A stretch of 64,000 nt of DNA from positions 62,001 to 126,000 of the forward strand of contig NZ_RZNA01000017.1 in assembly GCF_003992595.1 (NCBI RefSeq), read 5' to 3'. Below are positions 27,570 through 36,196 of the stretch, piece after piece (positions within the stretch are counted from its first letter, which is position 1; each line of letters starts with the position of its first letter). Under the pieces are notes generated by a model. It had not been told where the DNA came from. It was given only the letters and a program-made list of their open reading frames with translations, and made no database searches. The position numbers and the translations under genes were made by a program. The stretch comes from Flagellimonas oceanensis (GTDB lineage Bacteria; Bacteroidota; Bacteroidia; Flavobacteriales; Flavobacteriaceae).

Positions 27570-28970
27570 ATGAAAAATAACAATTCAAACAAAAGAAGAA
27601 AGTTTTTACGGCAGATAGGGGCCACCACACTGGCATCTGCAGCAACCCCTTTTGCCTCTTTTGCCGCGCAGGAAAAAGCGGAAGAGCGCATTTTGAGATA
27701 TGACAGGAACTTCTCCAACAACGACAAGGTGCGCATAGGTGTAATCGGTTATGGTGTACAAGGACATTTTGACCTGAGCACTGCCCTAGAAGTTCCAGGC
27801 GTTGAGCTTGCCGGGATATGCGATCTTTACAAGGGCAGGTTGGTTCGTGCACAAGAAGAGTTCGGAAAGGACCTTTTTGTGACCCGTAGCTACAAGGACC
27901 TTTTGGACAAAGATGATATTGATGCCGTACTTATTTGCACAACAGATGTCTGGCATTCCCAAATTGCGTTGGATGCACTTGCCAAAGGCAAACACGTGTA
28001 TCTGGAAAAACCGATGATGCACAAAATAGCCGAAGGCTATCCGATGATGAAAGCCGCTGAAAATTCAGGAAAGGTATTTCAAGTAGGGAGCCAAAGGGTA
28101 AGCAGCGTTGGCTATGCCAAGGCCAAGGAACTTTTGGCCGCTGGGGAAATTGGCGACCTTAACATGGTGCAAGCCGCTTGGGACCGACAAAGTTCCATCG
28201 GAGCATGGGAATATACCATACCCGATGATGCCAGCGCAGAGACCACGGACTGGGACACCTTCATTGAGGTTACTGACAAAATGGAATTCGATGCCAAAAA
28301 ATTCTTTTGGTGGAGAGCTTTTAAGGAATTCGGTACGGGTGTCGCTGGCGACCTCTATATCCATCTGTTGAGCGGAACACATTTTATCACCAATTCCAAA
28401 GGGCCGGAAAATATTTATAGTACAGGCCAATTCAGTTATTGGAATGATGGTAGGAACATGCCCGATGTGATGTCCGGCGTTATGCAGTACCCAAAGAGTG
28501 AGGAGCACCCCGCATTTCAATTGAATCTTAGGGTCAACTTCATCAGCGGTACGGGCGGACAGGAAATCATTCAATTAATTGGCTCCGAAGGTACGTTGAC
28601 CATAGATAGAAATGACATCATCGTTAGTTACAGTAAAATGCCAGAAGCTCCAGGGTTTGGCGGATATGACTCCGTATTTACATTTCCAAAAGAAATGCAG
28701 GAACGAATGGCTGCTGACTACAATGCCAAATGGTCGGAAGCACAACAAAAAAGACATCCAAAAGGCGATGTCATCTATAAAGCACCGGAAGGTTATAGTG
28801 ATCATTTAGATCACTTTACCAACTTTTTTGATGCCATCAGAAGCGGAAAAGAAGTGGTGGAAGACGCTGAGTTTGGATTTAGGGCAGCAGCACCGGCGCT
28901 TGCTTGCAATACCAGTTATTTTGATAAAAAAATCATGAACTGGGATCCAAAAAAAATGAAATTGGTCTAA
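27570..28970 (+). CDS. Tat-exported Gfo/Idh/MocA family oxidoreductase
   Basis: The ATG at 27570 gives 466 residues and starts with a Tat signal, KRRKFLRQIGATTLASAA. The Rossmann motif GVIGYGVQGH follows at about 58-67 and the family EKP motif in HVYLEKPMMHK. The C-terminal half (about 200-460) is the GFO_IDH_MocA C-domain. Exported members usually carry a tightly bound NAD(P) cofactor and act on glycosides or glycans in the periplasm. It starts 23 bases after the propeller gene, so co-transcription and control by the Nudix regulator are likely. Substrate not assignable. Confidence 0.9.
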   Translation: MKNNNSNKRRKFLRQIGATTLASAATPFASFAAQEKAEERILRYDRNFSNNDKVRIGVIGYGVQGHFDLSTALEVPGVELAGICDLYKGRLVRAQEEFGKDLFVTRSYKDLLDKDDIDAVLICTTDVWHSQIALDALAKGKHVYLEKPMMHKIAEGYPMMKAAENSGKVFQVGSQRVSSVGYAKAKELLAAGEIGDLNMVQAAWDRQSSIGAWEYTIPDDASAETTDWDTFIEVTDKMEFDAKKFFWWRAFKEFGTGVAGDLYIHLLSGTHFITNSKGPENIYSTGQFSYWNDGRNMPDVMSGVMQYPKSEEHPAFQLNLRVNFISGTGGQEIIQLIGSEGTLTIDRNDIIVSYSKMPEAPGFGGYDSVFTFPKEMQERMAADYNAKWSEAQQKRHPKGDVIYKAPEGYSDHLDHFTNFFDAIRSGKEVVEDAEFGFRAAAPALACNTSYFDKKIMNWDPKKMKLV

Positions 28971-29098
28971 TATTCCCCCATCATCTTTTGGAAAAGTAAG
29001 GAGGCATCAGGGTATTTTCAATGGTATCTCGGATTGTTTTGCCATCACTTGTCCTATGTCTCCCCAAAAGATTCTATCCTTTTTACTTCCCTTTCCCA

Positions 29099-29108
29099 TT
29101 GTCATGAC
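29099..29108. promoter_or_regulatory. Palindrome TGTCATGACA upstream of the ArsR gene
   Basis: A 10-base perfect palindrome 21 bases before the ATG of the ArsR regulator, upstream of TACATTTA (29121-29128), which itself touches the start codon. It could be the autoregulatory ArsR site; the evidence is position and symmetry only. Confidence 0.25.
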
Positions 29109-29129
29109 ACTATTTATTGATACATTTAC

Positions 29130-29423
29130 ATGTTTCAATATAATATTGGTGCTTTGACGCTAAAACAAGTAGAAAAAATTTCCAAGGCCTTGAGCGATGT
29201 CAATCGTTTGAAAATAGTTCAGGCCATTCAATCTTGCGAAGATAAATTGGAATGCAGTACCATCACTGCTTCCCTCAATTTATCGCAGCCATCGGTCAGT
29301 CATCACATAAAAAAATTGGTGGATGCGGAATTGATAGAACCTCAAAAAGAGGGCCGTTTCTATTTTTATTCGCTCAACAAGGAAGTGATGGAAAACTACT
29401 TGGTAGCGCTCAAAAAACTGTGA
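29130..29423 (+). CDS. ArsR family transcriptional regulator
   Basis: This 97-residue winged-helix protein has the ArsR core ISKALSDVNRLKIVQAI and the recognition helix region LNLSQPSVSHHIKKLVDAEL, followed by the wing EPQKEGRFYFYSL. One cysteine lies at the start of the effector region (CEDKLEC), but no canonical ELCVCD metal site is seen, so the inducer may be non-metal. It precedes the luciferase-like monooxygenase gene by 37 bases on the same strand and may regulate it. ATG at 29130 is used. Confidence 0.88.
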   Translation: MFQYNIGALTLKQVEKISKALSDVNRLKIVQAIQSCEDKLECSTITASLNLSQPSVSHHIKKLVDAELIEPQKEGRFYFYSLNKEVMENYLVALKKL

Positions 29424-29460
29424 TTTTTTATTTCAACAATACATCGATACATCTAAATAT

Positions 29461-30492
29461 ATGGATTCAAAAACAGTTGCTTACTCCATTCTGGAACTAG
29501 CAGTACTTCCCAAAGGAAGCAGTATCAACCAGGTATATCAAAATACAGTCGCCCTCGCCCAACAAGTTGAAAAATTGGGCTATGAACGCATGTGGTTTGC
29601 GGAGCACCATAATATGCCCGCCATTACCAGTAGCGCACCGGATGTATTGATAGGACATGTGGCCCAAGCGACAACCTCATTGCGATTAGGTTCTGGTGGG
29701 GTTATGCTTCCCAACCACTCCCCTTTTATCGTGGCGGAACGGTTCGGCACTTTGGCCAATTTGTTCCCCGACCGTATTGATCTTGGACTGGGCAGGGCTC
29801 CCGGAACCGATCAGCCAACAGCGCATGCCATCAATCCGGGCTTTGTTCAGGCTACTCATTCCTTTCCAAACGATATTGAAAAAATCCAACAGTACTTCTC
29901 TAAGGACAATAGTTCTTCCAAAGTCAGGGTTCCCTTGGCCGAGGGGGTGGATGTGCCCATCTATATTCTGGGTTCCAGCACCAGTAGCGCGCGCCTTGCG
30001 GCACAAAAAGGATTGCCCTATGCCTTTGCCAGCCATTTTGCCACGGCACAGTTGTTCAATGCGCTCGAAATCTATAGGGACCAGTTTCAGCCCTCCGAAG
30101 TACAGGAGAAGCCCTATGTCATCGCGGGAATCAATGCCATCGTTGCGGACACTGATCAAGAAGCAGAACGTTTATATACTTCTGGCCTCCGTATGGTCAT
30201 CAACATCCTATCGGGCACAACAAGCCAGTATATTGAACCTCCTACCGATATGGGCACGAGTTTGAAAGAAGTGCGTCAGCATCCGGCCATCATGCAAATG
30301 ACACGCTATTCCTTCGTGGGAAGCAAGGATACCGTGAAAAGGCAAGTTATGGAGTTTTTGGAAGAGACCAAGGCTGATGAACTGATGGTTTCTTCAATAA
30401 TGTACGATAGTAATGAACGAATCAAATCCGCAGCATTGTTCGCCGTGATAATGAAGGAAATAAATGAAGGTGCCATAGCTACTGTGGATTAG
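29461..30492 (+). CDS. Luciferase-like (LLM class) flavin-dependent monooxygenase
   Basis: The 343-residue TIM-barrel enzyme of the bacterial luciferase-like superfamily contains YERMWFAEHHNMPAITSSAPDVLI near 45-70 and GSGGVMLPNHSPFIVAERFGTL near 80-100. FPDRIDLGLGRAPGTD follows near 103-118, and all three are typical of the single-component MsnO8-like group. FMN would be the cofactor; the substrate is unknown. It is downstream of an ArsR regulator and probably in its operon. Confidence 0.9.
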   Translation: MDSKTVAYSILELAVLPKGSSINQVYQNTVALAQQVEKLGYERMWFAEHHNMPAITSSAPDVLIGHVAQATTSLRLGSGGVMLPNHSPFIVAERFGTLANLFPDRIDLGLGRAPGTDQPTAHAINPGFVQATHSFPNDIEKIQQYFSKDNSSSKVRVPLAEGVDVPIYILGSSTSSARLAAQKGLPYAFASHFATAQLFNALEIYRDQFQPSEVQEKPYVIAGINAIVADTDQEAERLYTSGLRMVINILSGTTSQYIEPPTDMGTSLKEVRQHPAIMQMTRYSFVGSKDTVKRQVMEFLEETKADELMVSSIMYDSNERIKSAALFAVIMKEINEGAIATVD

Positions 30493-30535
30493 ACGCTTAC
30501 GAAAGTGATAACATATTCTCAAAGCAATTTGATTG

Positions 30536-30543
30536 TATATTTG
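30536..30543 (+). promoter_or_regulatory. Consensus -7 element for the TPR-HTH gene
   Basis: TATATTTG matches TAnnTTTG exactly, 20 bases before the TTG start at 30563. No TTTG sits at the usual distance upstream, so only the -7 element is supported. Its closeness supports TTG as the start codon. Confidence 0.5.
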
Positions 30544-30562
30544 TTGAAAAATCAACCTGTTT

Positions 30563-32203
30563 TTGAGAGTAGTTTTTCTTTACATATTGTTCCTTTTCAG
30601 TGCTTCCCTAGTAGCACAAGACACGACACCGGATGTTATGCAAAACGATACATCCACTGTAGATAGTCTGAATCAACTGGGTTATGATCTTTGGATTCGC
30701 AATCCCTCACAATCTGTTCAATTGGGAGAAGAAGCCTATCGCCTATCCGCTGCATTGAAATATGAAAACGGGGCAGCATTCGCTAAAAGGGTTTCTGGCG
30801 TAGGACATTGGTCGCTCGGAGAGCCAAAAAAAGCACTATTTGACCTCTATGAAAGTTTAGACCTATATGAGACTCTTGATGATCTTGAAGGGGTTTCAAA
30901 CATTAAACTCAATATTGGGATGGTCTATGCGGATATTGATGAAGACTCCTTAGCGTTAAAACAATTTCATGAAGCCATAAACGGGTTTTCCAAGCTCAAT
31001 TTGGATGATAGGACTGCCACGGCATATACCAAACTTGGCACTCTACAAATCAAAAATGGACGATTGGACAAGGCTCACACCAATATTACCAACGCCCTGA
31101 ACATCCATACTAGAATAGATTATAAATACGGTATGTCCGAAGCACACAACAGACTTGGACGGATCTATTTGGAACAGGGCGACCTAGAACAGGCCGATTA
31201 TCATTTAAGGCAATCCCTTACCATTGGCAGACGAATTGATGACAAGGACGGTATGGTCAGCAACCTTTTACAGTTTGGCAGAATGTTTTCCCTTCAAAAA
31301 GATTATGAAATGGCGGATATGCACTTCAAACTTGCATTGAGCAGAGCCGACCAAATGAATCTGAACAATTATAAACTGGACATTTTAAAAAACCTGGCAG
31401 AGTTGAAGCAAATGACCCAGCAGAACGATTCTGCCCTGATTTACTTTTCACAATATGTCAAGCTAAAGGATTCCTTGTTCAATCTAAAAAAATCCAGGCA
31501 AATTGCTGGGCTGGAGTTCCGTAATGAACTTATACAGAAAGATCGGGAATTGAACGCCCTTTCCAAAAGTCAAAAACTGAATAGAACCATTCAATGGGTT
31601 TTAATCGGAGGTATATGCATTGTGCTGTTGCTTTCCTTCTTTTTGATTAAAAACGTAAGACAGCGTACAAAAAATCAGAAGCAATTGTTGGAGCAACAAA
31701 GGATTATTGCAGAGCAAGCCTTGGAGAACCAACAACTACGAAGTATGGACCTTGAGGGAGAACTGGATGCAAAAAACAGAAAACTTACCTCCTATGCCAT
31801 GAATTTTGTTCAGAAAAATCAATTGCTGGAAGATTTTAAGGATAAAATTCAAGAGGCAAAAAAATCGACTTCCCCCGAAAAGACCAAACGCATACTTACC
31901 GATATCGAGCGTACTTTAAAAATCAACCAAGGAAAAGAAAAGGATTGGGAAGATTTTAAAGAGCATTTTGAAAATGTGCATCCTGACTTTTTCAGCATTT
32001 TAAAACAAAAATATCCTGATTTAAGCGCAAACGATTTAAAAGTTGCAGCACTTACAAGACTCAATTTATCCATTAAAGAGGCCTCCAATATCCTTGGAAT
32101 TTCTCCTGAAAGTACAAAAACAGCTAGATATCGCTTAAGAAAAAAGATGGCTCTACCGCAAGAAACCGACCTTTTTGATTTTTTGATACATCTCGATATC
32201 TGA
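30563..32203 (+). CDS. TPR-containing transmembrane regulator with LuxR-like HTH, TTG start
   Basis: The 546-residue protein starts at TTG with a signal peptide (MRVVFLYILFLFSASLVAQ); an in-frame stop at 30545 limits upstream choices. Residues about 30-320 are periplasmic TPR repeats (for example YTKLGTLQIKNGRLDKAHTN and HNRLGRIYLEQGDLEQADYH). A TM helix at about 348-368 (WVLIGGICIVLLLSFFL) is followed by a cytoplasmic coiled coil (370-410). A C-terminal HTH of the LuxR/GerE type (LSANDLKVAALTRLNLSIKEASNILGIS, given here as two halves: LSANDLKVAALTRLN and LSIKEASNILGIS) spans about 490-530. This layout is common in Bacteroidetes as a one-component membrane regulator. Target genes are unknown; the next gene downstream is the hydroxylase cluster. 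Confidence 0.88.
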   Translation: MRVVFLYILFLFSASLVAQDTTPDVMQNDTSTVDSLNQLGYDLWIRNPSQSVQLGEEAYRLSAALKYENGAAFAKRVSGVGHWSLGEPKKALFDLYESLDLYETLDDLEGVSNIKLNIGMVYADIDEDSLALKQFHEAINGFSKLNLDDRTATAYTKLGTLQIKNGRLDKAHTNITNALNIHTRIDYKYGMSEAHNRLGRIYLEQGDLEQADYHLRQSLTIGRRIDDKDGMVSNLLQFGRMFSLQKDYEMADMHFKLALSRADQMNLNNYKLDILKNLAELKQMTQQNDSALIYFSQYVKLKDSLFNLKKSRQIAGLEFRNELIQKDRELNALSKSQKLNRTIQWVLIGGICIVLLLSFFLIKNVRQRTKNQKQLLEQQRIIAEQALENQQLRSMDLEGELDAKNRKLTSYAMNFVQKNQLLEDFKDKIQEAKKSTSPEKTKRILTDIERTLKINQGKEKDWEDFKEHFENVHPDFFSILKQKYPDLSANDLKVAALTRLNLSIKEASNILGISPESTKTARYRLRKKMALPQETDLFDFLIHLDI

Positions 32204-32418
32204 TTTTAATCGTTTGATTTTCAGGTATTTAAATATTTTCAAAACATTCTTGTCTACCTGTTGTCTACCTATATACTCTTCTTGTCCACTTCATATATAA
32301 CTGCGGTATACCCAGTATAGGGCAATAAATTATTTGACGAAGAATTCTCCTTCTACTTTTGCGCCGTCAAAAAATATGTGGGACTCCCACAATTTCATCA
32401 ATCTTAAAATCAATTATT
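32204..32418. other. Leader region with promoter and short hairpin
   Basis: Between the TPR regulator and the small ORF there is no gene. It holds the promoter at 32333-32361 and a short inverted repeat TGTGGG-ACT-CCCACA (32377-32391), which would lie at the 5' end of the transcript and could stabilise it or act as a small regulatory hairpin. Nothing else was recognised. Confidence 0.5.
32333..32361 (+). promoter_or_regulatory. Strong consensus promoter (TTTG-N17-TAnnTTTG)
   Basis: TTTG at 32333-32336 and TACTTTTG at 32354-32361 match the Bacteroidetes primary sigma consensus at both elements with a 17-base spacer. It is one of the best promoters in the window, reading into the small ORF at 32419 and the hydroxylase at 32532, with a leader of about 50 bases. 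Confidence 0.7.
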
Positions 32419-32526
32419 ATGAAACGACAGTTATTTGTTCAAGGTTACCACTGTAACCAAGGCTTGCCCTCCATCGGGACAAGAAGAAAAATGGAGTTTA
32501 ATGTGAAGTTCAAATCTAAAATTTAA
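32419..32526 (+). CDS. Small ORF (35 aa), possible leader peptide
   Basis: ATG at 32419 to TAA at 32524-32526 encodes 35 mostly basic residues beginning MKRQLFVQGYHCNQGLPSIG. It ends 5 bases before the hydroxylase ATG and lies right behind a strong promoter. It has no recognisable family. It could be a translated leader whose termination feeds ribosomes to the next start codon, or just untranslated leader that happens to be open. Low certainty. Confidence 0.3.
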   Translation: MKRQLFVQGYHCNQGLPSIGTRRKMEFNVKFKSKI

Positions 32527-32531
32527 ACACC

Positions 32532-33326
32532 ATGGAAACCTTAAAAAATTTGCCGACACCTTTAGAGATTCTTTTAGATCCAATATCCTTGATTGTTTTG
32601 GGGATATACGCAGCACTAATGATTTGGGAAGCACTGTTCCCTGCACGGGAATTGCCAAAAATCAAGAACTGGAAAACCCAGGGATTATTGACCTTTGCCG
32701 TCTTCTTTTATTTATCCAGCTATTTGCCGATACTCTGGGATGGTTACATTTCCAAATATCAAATATTCGACCTTGCTTTTTTGGGAGATATTGGAGGAGC
32801 AATAGTAGGCGTATTCATTTATGAATTCGGTCTTTTTATTTGGCATTATAGTCTGCACAAAAGTGACTTCCTGTGGAAAGTATTCCACCAAATGCACCAC
32901 AGTGCCGAACGTATGGATACGTATGGGGCTTTCTATTTTAGTCCTATGGACATGGCCGGATTTACACTTTTAGGGAGCCTTTGCTTGGTCGGGGTTGCTG
33001 GATTCACGCCTGGGGCATCTACCTTAATATTGTTGATCACAGTATTCTTGGGCATATTCCAGCACAGTAATATTGTTACCCCGCAATGGTTAGGGTATTT
33101 GATTCAACGTCCTGAGAGCCATACGGTACATCATGCCAAGGGCATACATGCGTACAACTATTCCGACCTGCCCATATTCGATATCATCTTTGGCACCTTC
33201 AACAATCCAAAGGGATATTCGCATGAGACCGGATTTTACGATGGGGCATCCAAACGGATAAAGGATATGCTGCTATTTAAGGATGTTAGTGAAGAAATCA
33301 ACAAAAATGAAAAAGATGAAGCTTAG
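32532..33326 (+). CDS. Sterol desaturase/fatty acid hydroxylase family membrane protein
   Basis: The 264-residue integral membrane di-iron enzyme shows the histidine clusters of the family: WHYSLHK, FHQMHHS and HTVHHAK, in order at about residues 104-205, between four predicted TM segments (about 15-35, 50-70, 85-105, 130-170). Family members hydroxylate or desaturate lipids (fatty acids, carotenoids, ornithine lipids, sterols); the substrate here cannot be told. The 3' end overlaps the DUF2807 gene start by 20 bases. Confidence 0.9.
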   Translation: METLKNLPTPLEILLDPISLIVLGIYAALMIWEALFPARELPKIKNWKTQGLLTFAVFFYLSSYLPILWDGYISKYQIFDLAFLGDIGGAIVGVFIYEFGLFIWHYSLHKSDFLWKVFHQMHHSAERMDTYGAFYFSPMDMAGFTLLGSLCLVGVAGFTPGASTLILLITVFLGIFQHSNIVTPQWLGYLIQRPESHTVHHAKGIHAYNYSDLPIFDIIFGTFNNPKGYSHETGFYDGASKRIKDMLLFKDVSEEINKNEKDEA

Positions 33327-33963
33327 AAAAATAGCAATCCTGTTATGCGCAACCATTGCCATCTCTTGTTCATCGGATGATATTTCAGGTTCCGGAACAT
33401 TGACTACGGAAAGTAGGGAACTGAATGCCTTCACCTCGGTTTCTGTAACGGGAATAGCCAATGTTAACATTACTCAAGGAGATAGTCAAACGTTGGAAAT
33501 CACCGCAGATAGTAATGTTATGGATTACTTGAGAACAGAGGTCGATAATGGCAGCTTGAGCATATATCTGGCCTCTGGACACAACTACAAAAATATAACC
33601 GTTCAAGTGGAGGTTATGGCCAAGGGCCTAAACGGAGTTACGAACGAAGGTAGCGGAAGCATAAAAATTCTTGATGTGGAAAACCCCGATTTCTACATCA
33701 ACAATAAAGGTTCCGCCGATATTTCACTTTCGGGAACATCAAATACATTGACTGTTGAAAATGAAGGGAGTGGCCGAATTTCCGGCTACTCCTTTTTTAC
33801 CGATACGAGTGAAATCGATATTGTAGGTTCCGGTGATGTGGAAATCAGTTGTTCAGACCAACTCCATGTAGAGATAGATGGTAGCGGAAATGTTTTTTAC
33901 AAAGGCAACCCGACCATATCCTCAAAAATTGAAGGAAGTGGAAAGGTCATAAACAGTAATTAA
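33307..33963 (+). CDS. DUF2807 (head GIN domain) lipoprotein
   Basis: ATG 33307 gives 218 residues starting MKKMKLRKIAILLCATIAIS with lipobox AISC. The remainder is a beta-helix-like DUF2807 domain: SRELNAFTSVSVTGIANVNI at the start, then repeating short strands rich in S, G and N (VTNEGSGSIKI, VENEGSGRIS, VEIDGSGNVFY). Function of the family is unknown; it is a putative envelope auto-transporter-like adhesin fold in Bacteroidetes. It overlaps the preceding gene and is 7 bases from the next, so it is inside an operon. Confidence 0.88.
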   Translation: MKKMKLRKIAILLCATIAISCSSDDISGSGTLTTESRELNAFTSVSVTGIANVNITQGDSQTLEITADSNVMDYLRTEVDNGSLSIYLASGHNYKNITVQVEVMAKGLNGVTNEGSGSIKILDVENPDFYINNKGSADISLSGTSNTLTVENEGSGRISGYSFFTDTSEIDIVGSGDVEISCSDQLHVEIDGSGNVFYKGNPTISSKIEGSGKVINSN

Positions 33964-33970
33964 ATAAGTA

Positions 33971-34963
33971 ATGAAAAGTTCAATTATAAAACTCAGTTTA
34001 CTATTAGCCTGCGTAGTAAACGTAAACGCACAAATCAAAATTTCCAATTTTGGCAATTACGAGCTAAAAAACGGCGAGGTTCTTCAAAACACCAGAATAG
34101 GTTATCAAACGTATGGAAAGCTGAACACAAATAGGGACAATACCATATTGTTCGCTACTTGGTACGCTGGTACCGGCGAGGACCTTAAACCATATATTGG
34201 TAGGGAATCCATGCTAGACACCACCAAATATCATGTAGTGGTAGTGGAAGCCTTGGGCAACGGAGTCTCATCATCTCCCACGAATACATCTGTGGAAAAT
34301 GGAATAAAATTCCCTGAGTTCAGTATAGAGGACATGGTGGACCTTCAGCATAAATTGTTGACGGAAATATTGGACATCGACCATCTTTATGCCGTTACTG
34401 GAATTTCCATGGGGGGTATGCAGACCTATCAATGGATGGCTAGTTATCCTGATTTTTTTGATAAGGCCATTCCAATTGTTGGCATACCAGAGCTTTCTAC
34501 CTATGAAAAGTTAAATTTTGAAATATTCAAATATCTGCTTGACCAGAGTGCAAAAAGCGATGCCGGTGATGCAACCTTTTTGATGATGGAATATAGTCTG
34601 GGACTGACACCTGAATACTTTCATGACTTAGACGATTCCACGGAGAAATTCTTTAAGGACGTAATAGAGGAGGCCAAAGAATTTGATCCTAACAACCTGT
34701 TGAGCCAAATGTTGGCCATTAGCAACTTTGACCCATATGAGGTTTTAAAAAGAAAGGGGGCAAAATGCTATGCCGACGTATTCAAAGGAGAAGCCTTGAT
34801 CATTTATTCTGGTACCGATAATTTGCTATCACCATCAGCCAACGTAAAAACGTCTCAGGAATTAAATGCACAATCATTGGACCTCAACTCCAAATGCGGT
34901 CACTATGCATTTTCTTGTGATCTACAGGAGATAAGTGAAGCGGTTAATACATTTTTAAACTAA
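33971..34963 (+). CDS. Secreted alpha/beta hydrolase related to homoserine O-acetyltransferase (MetX)
   Basis: The 330-residue protein has a cleavable signal peptide (KLSLLLACVVNVNAQ). The fold is the MetX-like alpha/beta hydrolase: IGYQTYGKLNTNRDNTILF, then the nucleophile elbow GISMGGMQTY with S147, GTDNLLSPSANVK with the likely catalytic Asp, and a late His in SKCGHYAFSC. Biosynthetic MetX is cytoplasmic; export and the remodelled lid argue for a hydrolase role instead. It is the third gene of the hydroxylase operon. Confidence 0.82.
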   Translation: MKSSIIKLSLLLACVVNVNAQIKISNFGNYELKNGEVLQNTRIGYQTYGKLNTNRDNTILFATWYAGTGEDLKPYIGRESMLDTTKYHVVVVEALGNGVSSSPTNTSVENGIKFPEFSIEDMVDLQHKLLTEILDIDHLYAVTGISMGGMQTYQWMASYPDFFDKAIPIVGIPELSTYEKLNFEIFKYLLDQSAKSDAGDATFLMMEYSLGLTPEYFHDLDDSTEKFFKDVIEEAKEFDPNNLLSQMLAISNFDPYEVLKRKGAKCYADVFKGEALIIYSGTDNLLSPSANVKTSQELNAQSLDLNSKCGHYAFSCDLQEISEAVNTFLN

Positions 34964-35135
34964 GCGTAGATGTCATAGGCAATCAGTCCAATAAGATGCA
35001 TTTAATCGTGAAGGAAATGACCTGGCACTTATACATGGTAAATTATGTTAGTGATCAATCCGTCAGGTATACCTGTGAGACAGGAATCAATGAATTGAGC
35101 AAAGCTATAAAACATCAAATTCCACTTTAGTATGA

Positions 35136-35468
35136 ATGGTAAAGGAAAAGATTTTCTTGGCACCTACTGAAAACAGCAAGATCTACACGGAAACCTATGC
35201 CAAGTTGGGCGGATATGATGATGTTGAATGGTTAGACAACTGTATGGAAAACATGACCGGTAGATTAACCTCGGCAAACGATAAGGGCGTACATATTGTA
35301 GCCGGTTTTTTGAACAAAGAAACAGCGCTTGGTAGTATTTCCCCTAACACCAAGGCGGATATAATTGCCGTAAAAGGGGATATAGATCCTGATTTTGTAA
35401 ACACCATGGAGCGTATTGTATGTGTAATGAAAAACGGAAAAACATACATCAATAAAATTGATCAATGA
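35136..35468 (+). pseudogene. Amidohydrolase remnant with internal deletion
   Basis: The ORF encodes 110 residues. The last 45 (ALGSISPNTKADIIAVKGDI then MERIVCVMKNGKTYIN) are the C-terminal composite beta-sandwich end of imidazolonepropionase-like amidohydrolases. Residues about 5-58 look like the part before the metal-binding Asp strand (TSANDKGVHIVAG). The join at VAGF-LNKETA skips the region that should carry that Asp and the following helices, and the whole N-terminal metal site is absent. It is therefore probably a decayed gene, not an enzyme. Confidence 0.6.
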
Positions 35469-35591
35469 TTTTATACCACCTCCCCTACCACATTTTGACA
35501 ATCTATTGTTGCCGAACTCTTTAGTAAACAATCTTTAAAACACATTATAATAAAAATAGGGCTGAATAGTGCTATATCAATCATCAATCAA

Positions 35592-36182
35592 ATGAAACTC
35601 AAAATAATTATGGGATGTCTGTTCCTGGCCATTCCAATGGCCTGCTTTTGCCAAAAAAAAGGATTTCCTATTCGCATTCTTGCAGGAAATGAAGCCACAG
35701 CCATTCCTTTAAAAGAGCTATGGACAAGCCCATCACATCTTACCGTGCAACTGGGCAGCGAATTTTCGCACAACAGCCATAAGTCGCATTATCTCTATCA
35801 AACCATCAATGTGGGTTACATCCTCCACGAACAATTATTTCAGGGAGGGTACATAAATTCCGAGATAGGGTACGATTATAGGTTAGGCTTTGGACTAAAT
35901 CTGAAAGGACTTATCGGACTAGGTTACCTTCACACCTTCTCAACAGAAGAGGAATACATCTTCAAGGAAGGGAAATATGAGAGTGCAACCGATTCGGGAA
36001 ATTCTAGGATGATGCCCTCCCTTGCCGCAGGAATGGGTTTCCGAACGAACGCCAACAATCCCAAAAGCCCCGAAATCCTGATTTTGTACAAGGCCTGGGT
36101 CGAATTACCCTATTCGCCTGGCTTCATATCGATCATGTCGCATACCGATATAAGCCTGGGCATCAAATTCTTTATCCATTAA
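35592..36182 (+). CDS. Outer-membrane beta-barrel-like protein, paralog A
   Basis: The 196-residue protein has a signal peptide ending MACFCQ and alternating-hydrophobic strands ending in an aromatic-rich C-terminus (LGIKFFIH), as in small outer-membrane barrels. It is clearly homologous to the protein at 37389: both contain GLGYLHTF/GIGYMHTF, GNSR..PS, and a final (E)(L/I)PYSPGFI..MSH block with LG.KF. The family is not recognised. It sits 14 bases before the serine hydrolase lipoprotein gene, so co-transcription is likely. Confidence 0.72.
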   Translation: MKLKIIMGCLFLAIPMACFCQKKGFPIRILAGNEATAIPLKELWTSPSHLTVQLGSEFSHNSHKSHYLYQTINVGYILHEQLFQGGYINSEIGYDYRLGFGLNLKGLIGLGYLHTFSTEEEYIFKEGKYESATDSGNSRMMPSLAAGMGFRTNANNPKSPEILILYKAWVELPYSPGFISIMSHTDISLGIKFFIH

Positions 36183-36196
36183 ACTCCATTAACATT

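Noticed and set aside
34996..35130. A 44-codon open frame between the MetX-like gene and the amidohydrolase remnant
   Set aside because: No family resemblance and no promoter; it may be part of the decayed region. Not listed as a gene.
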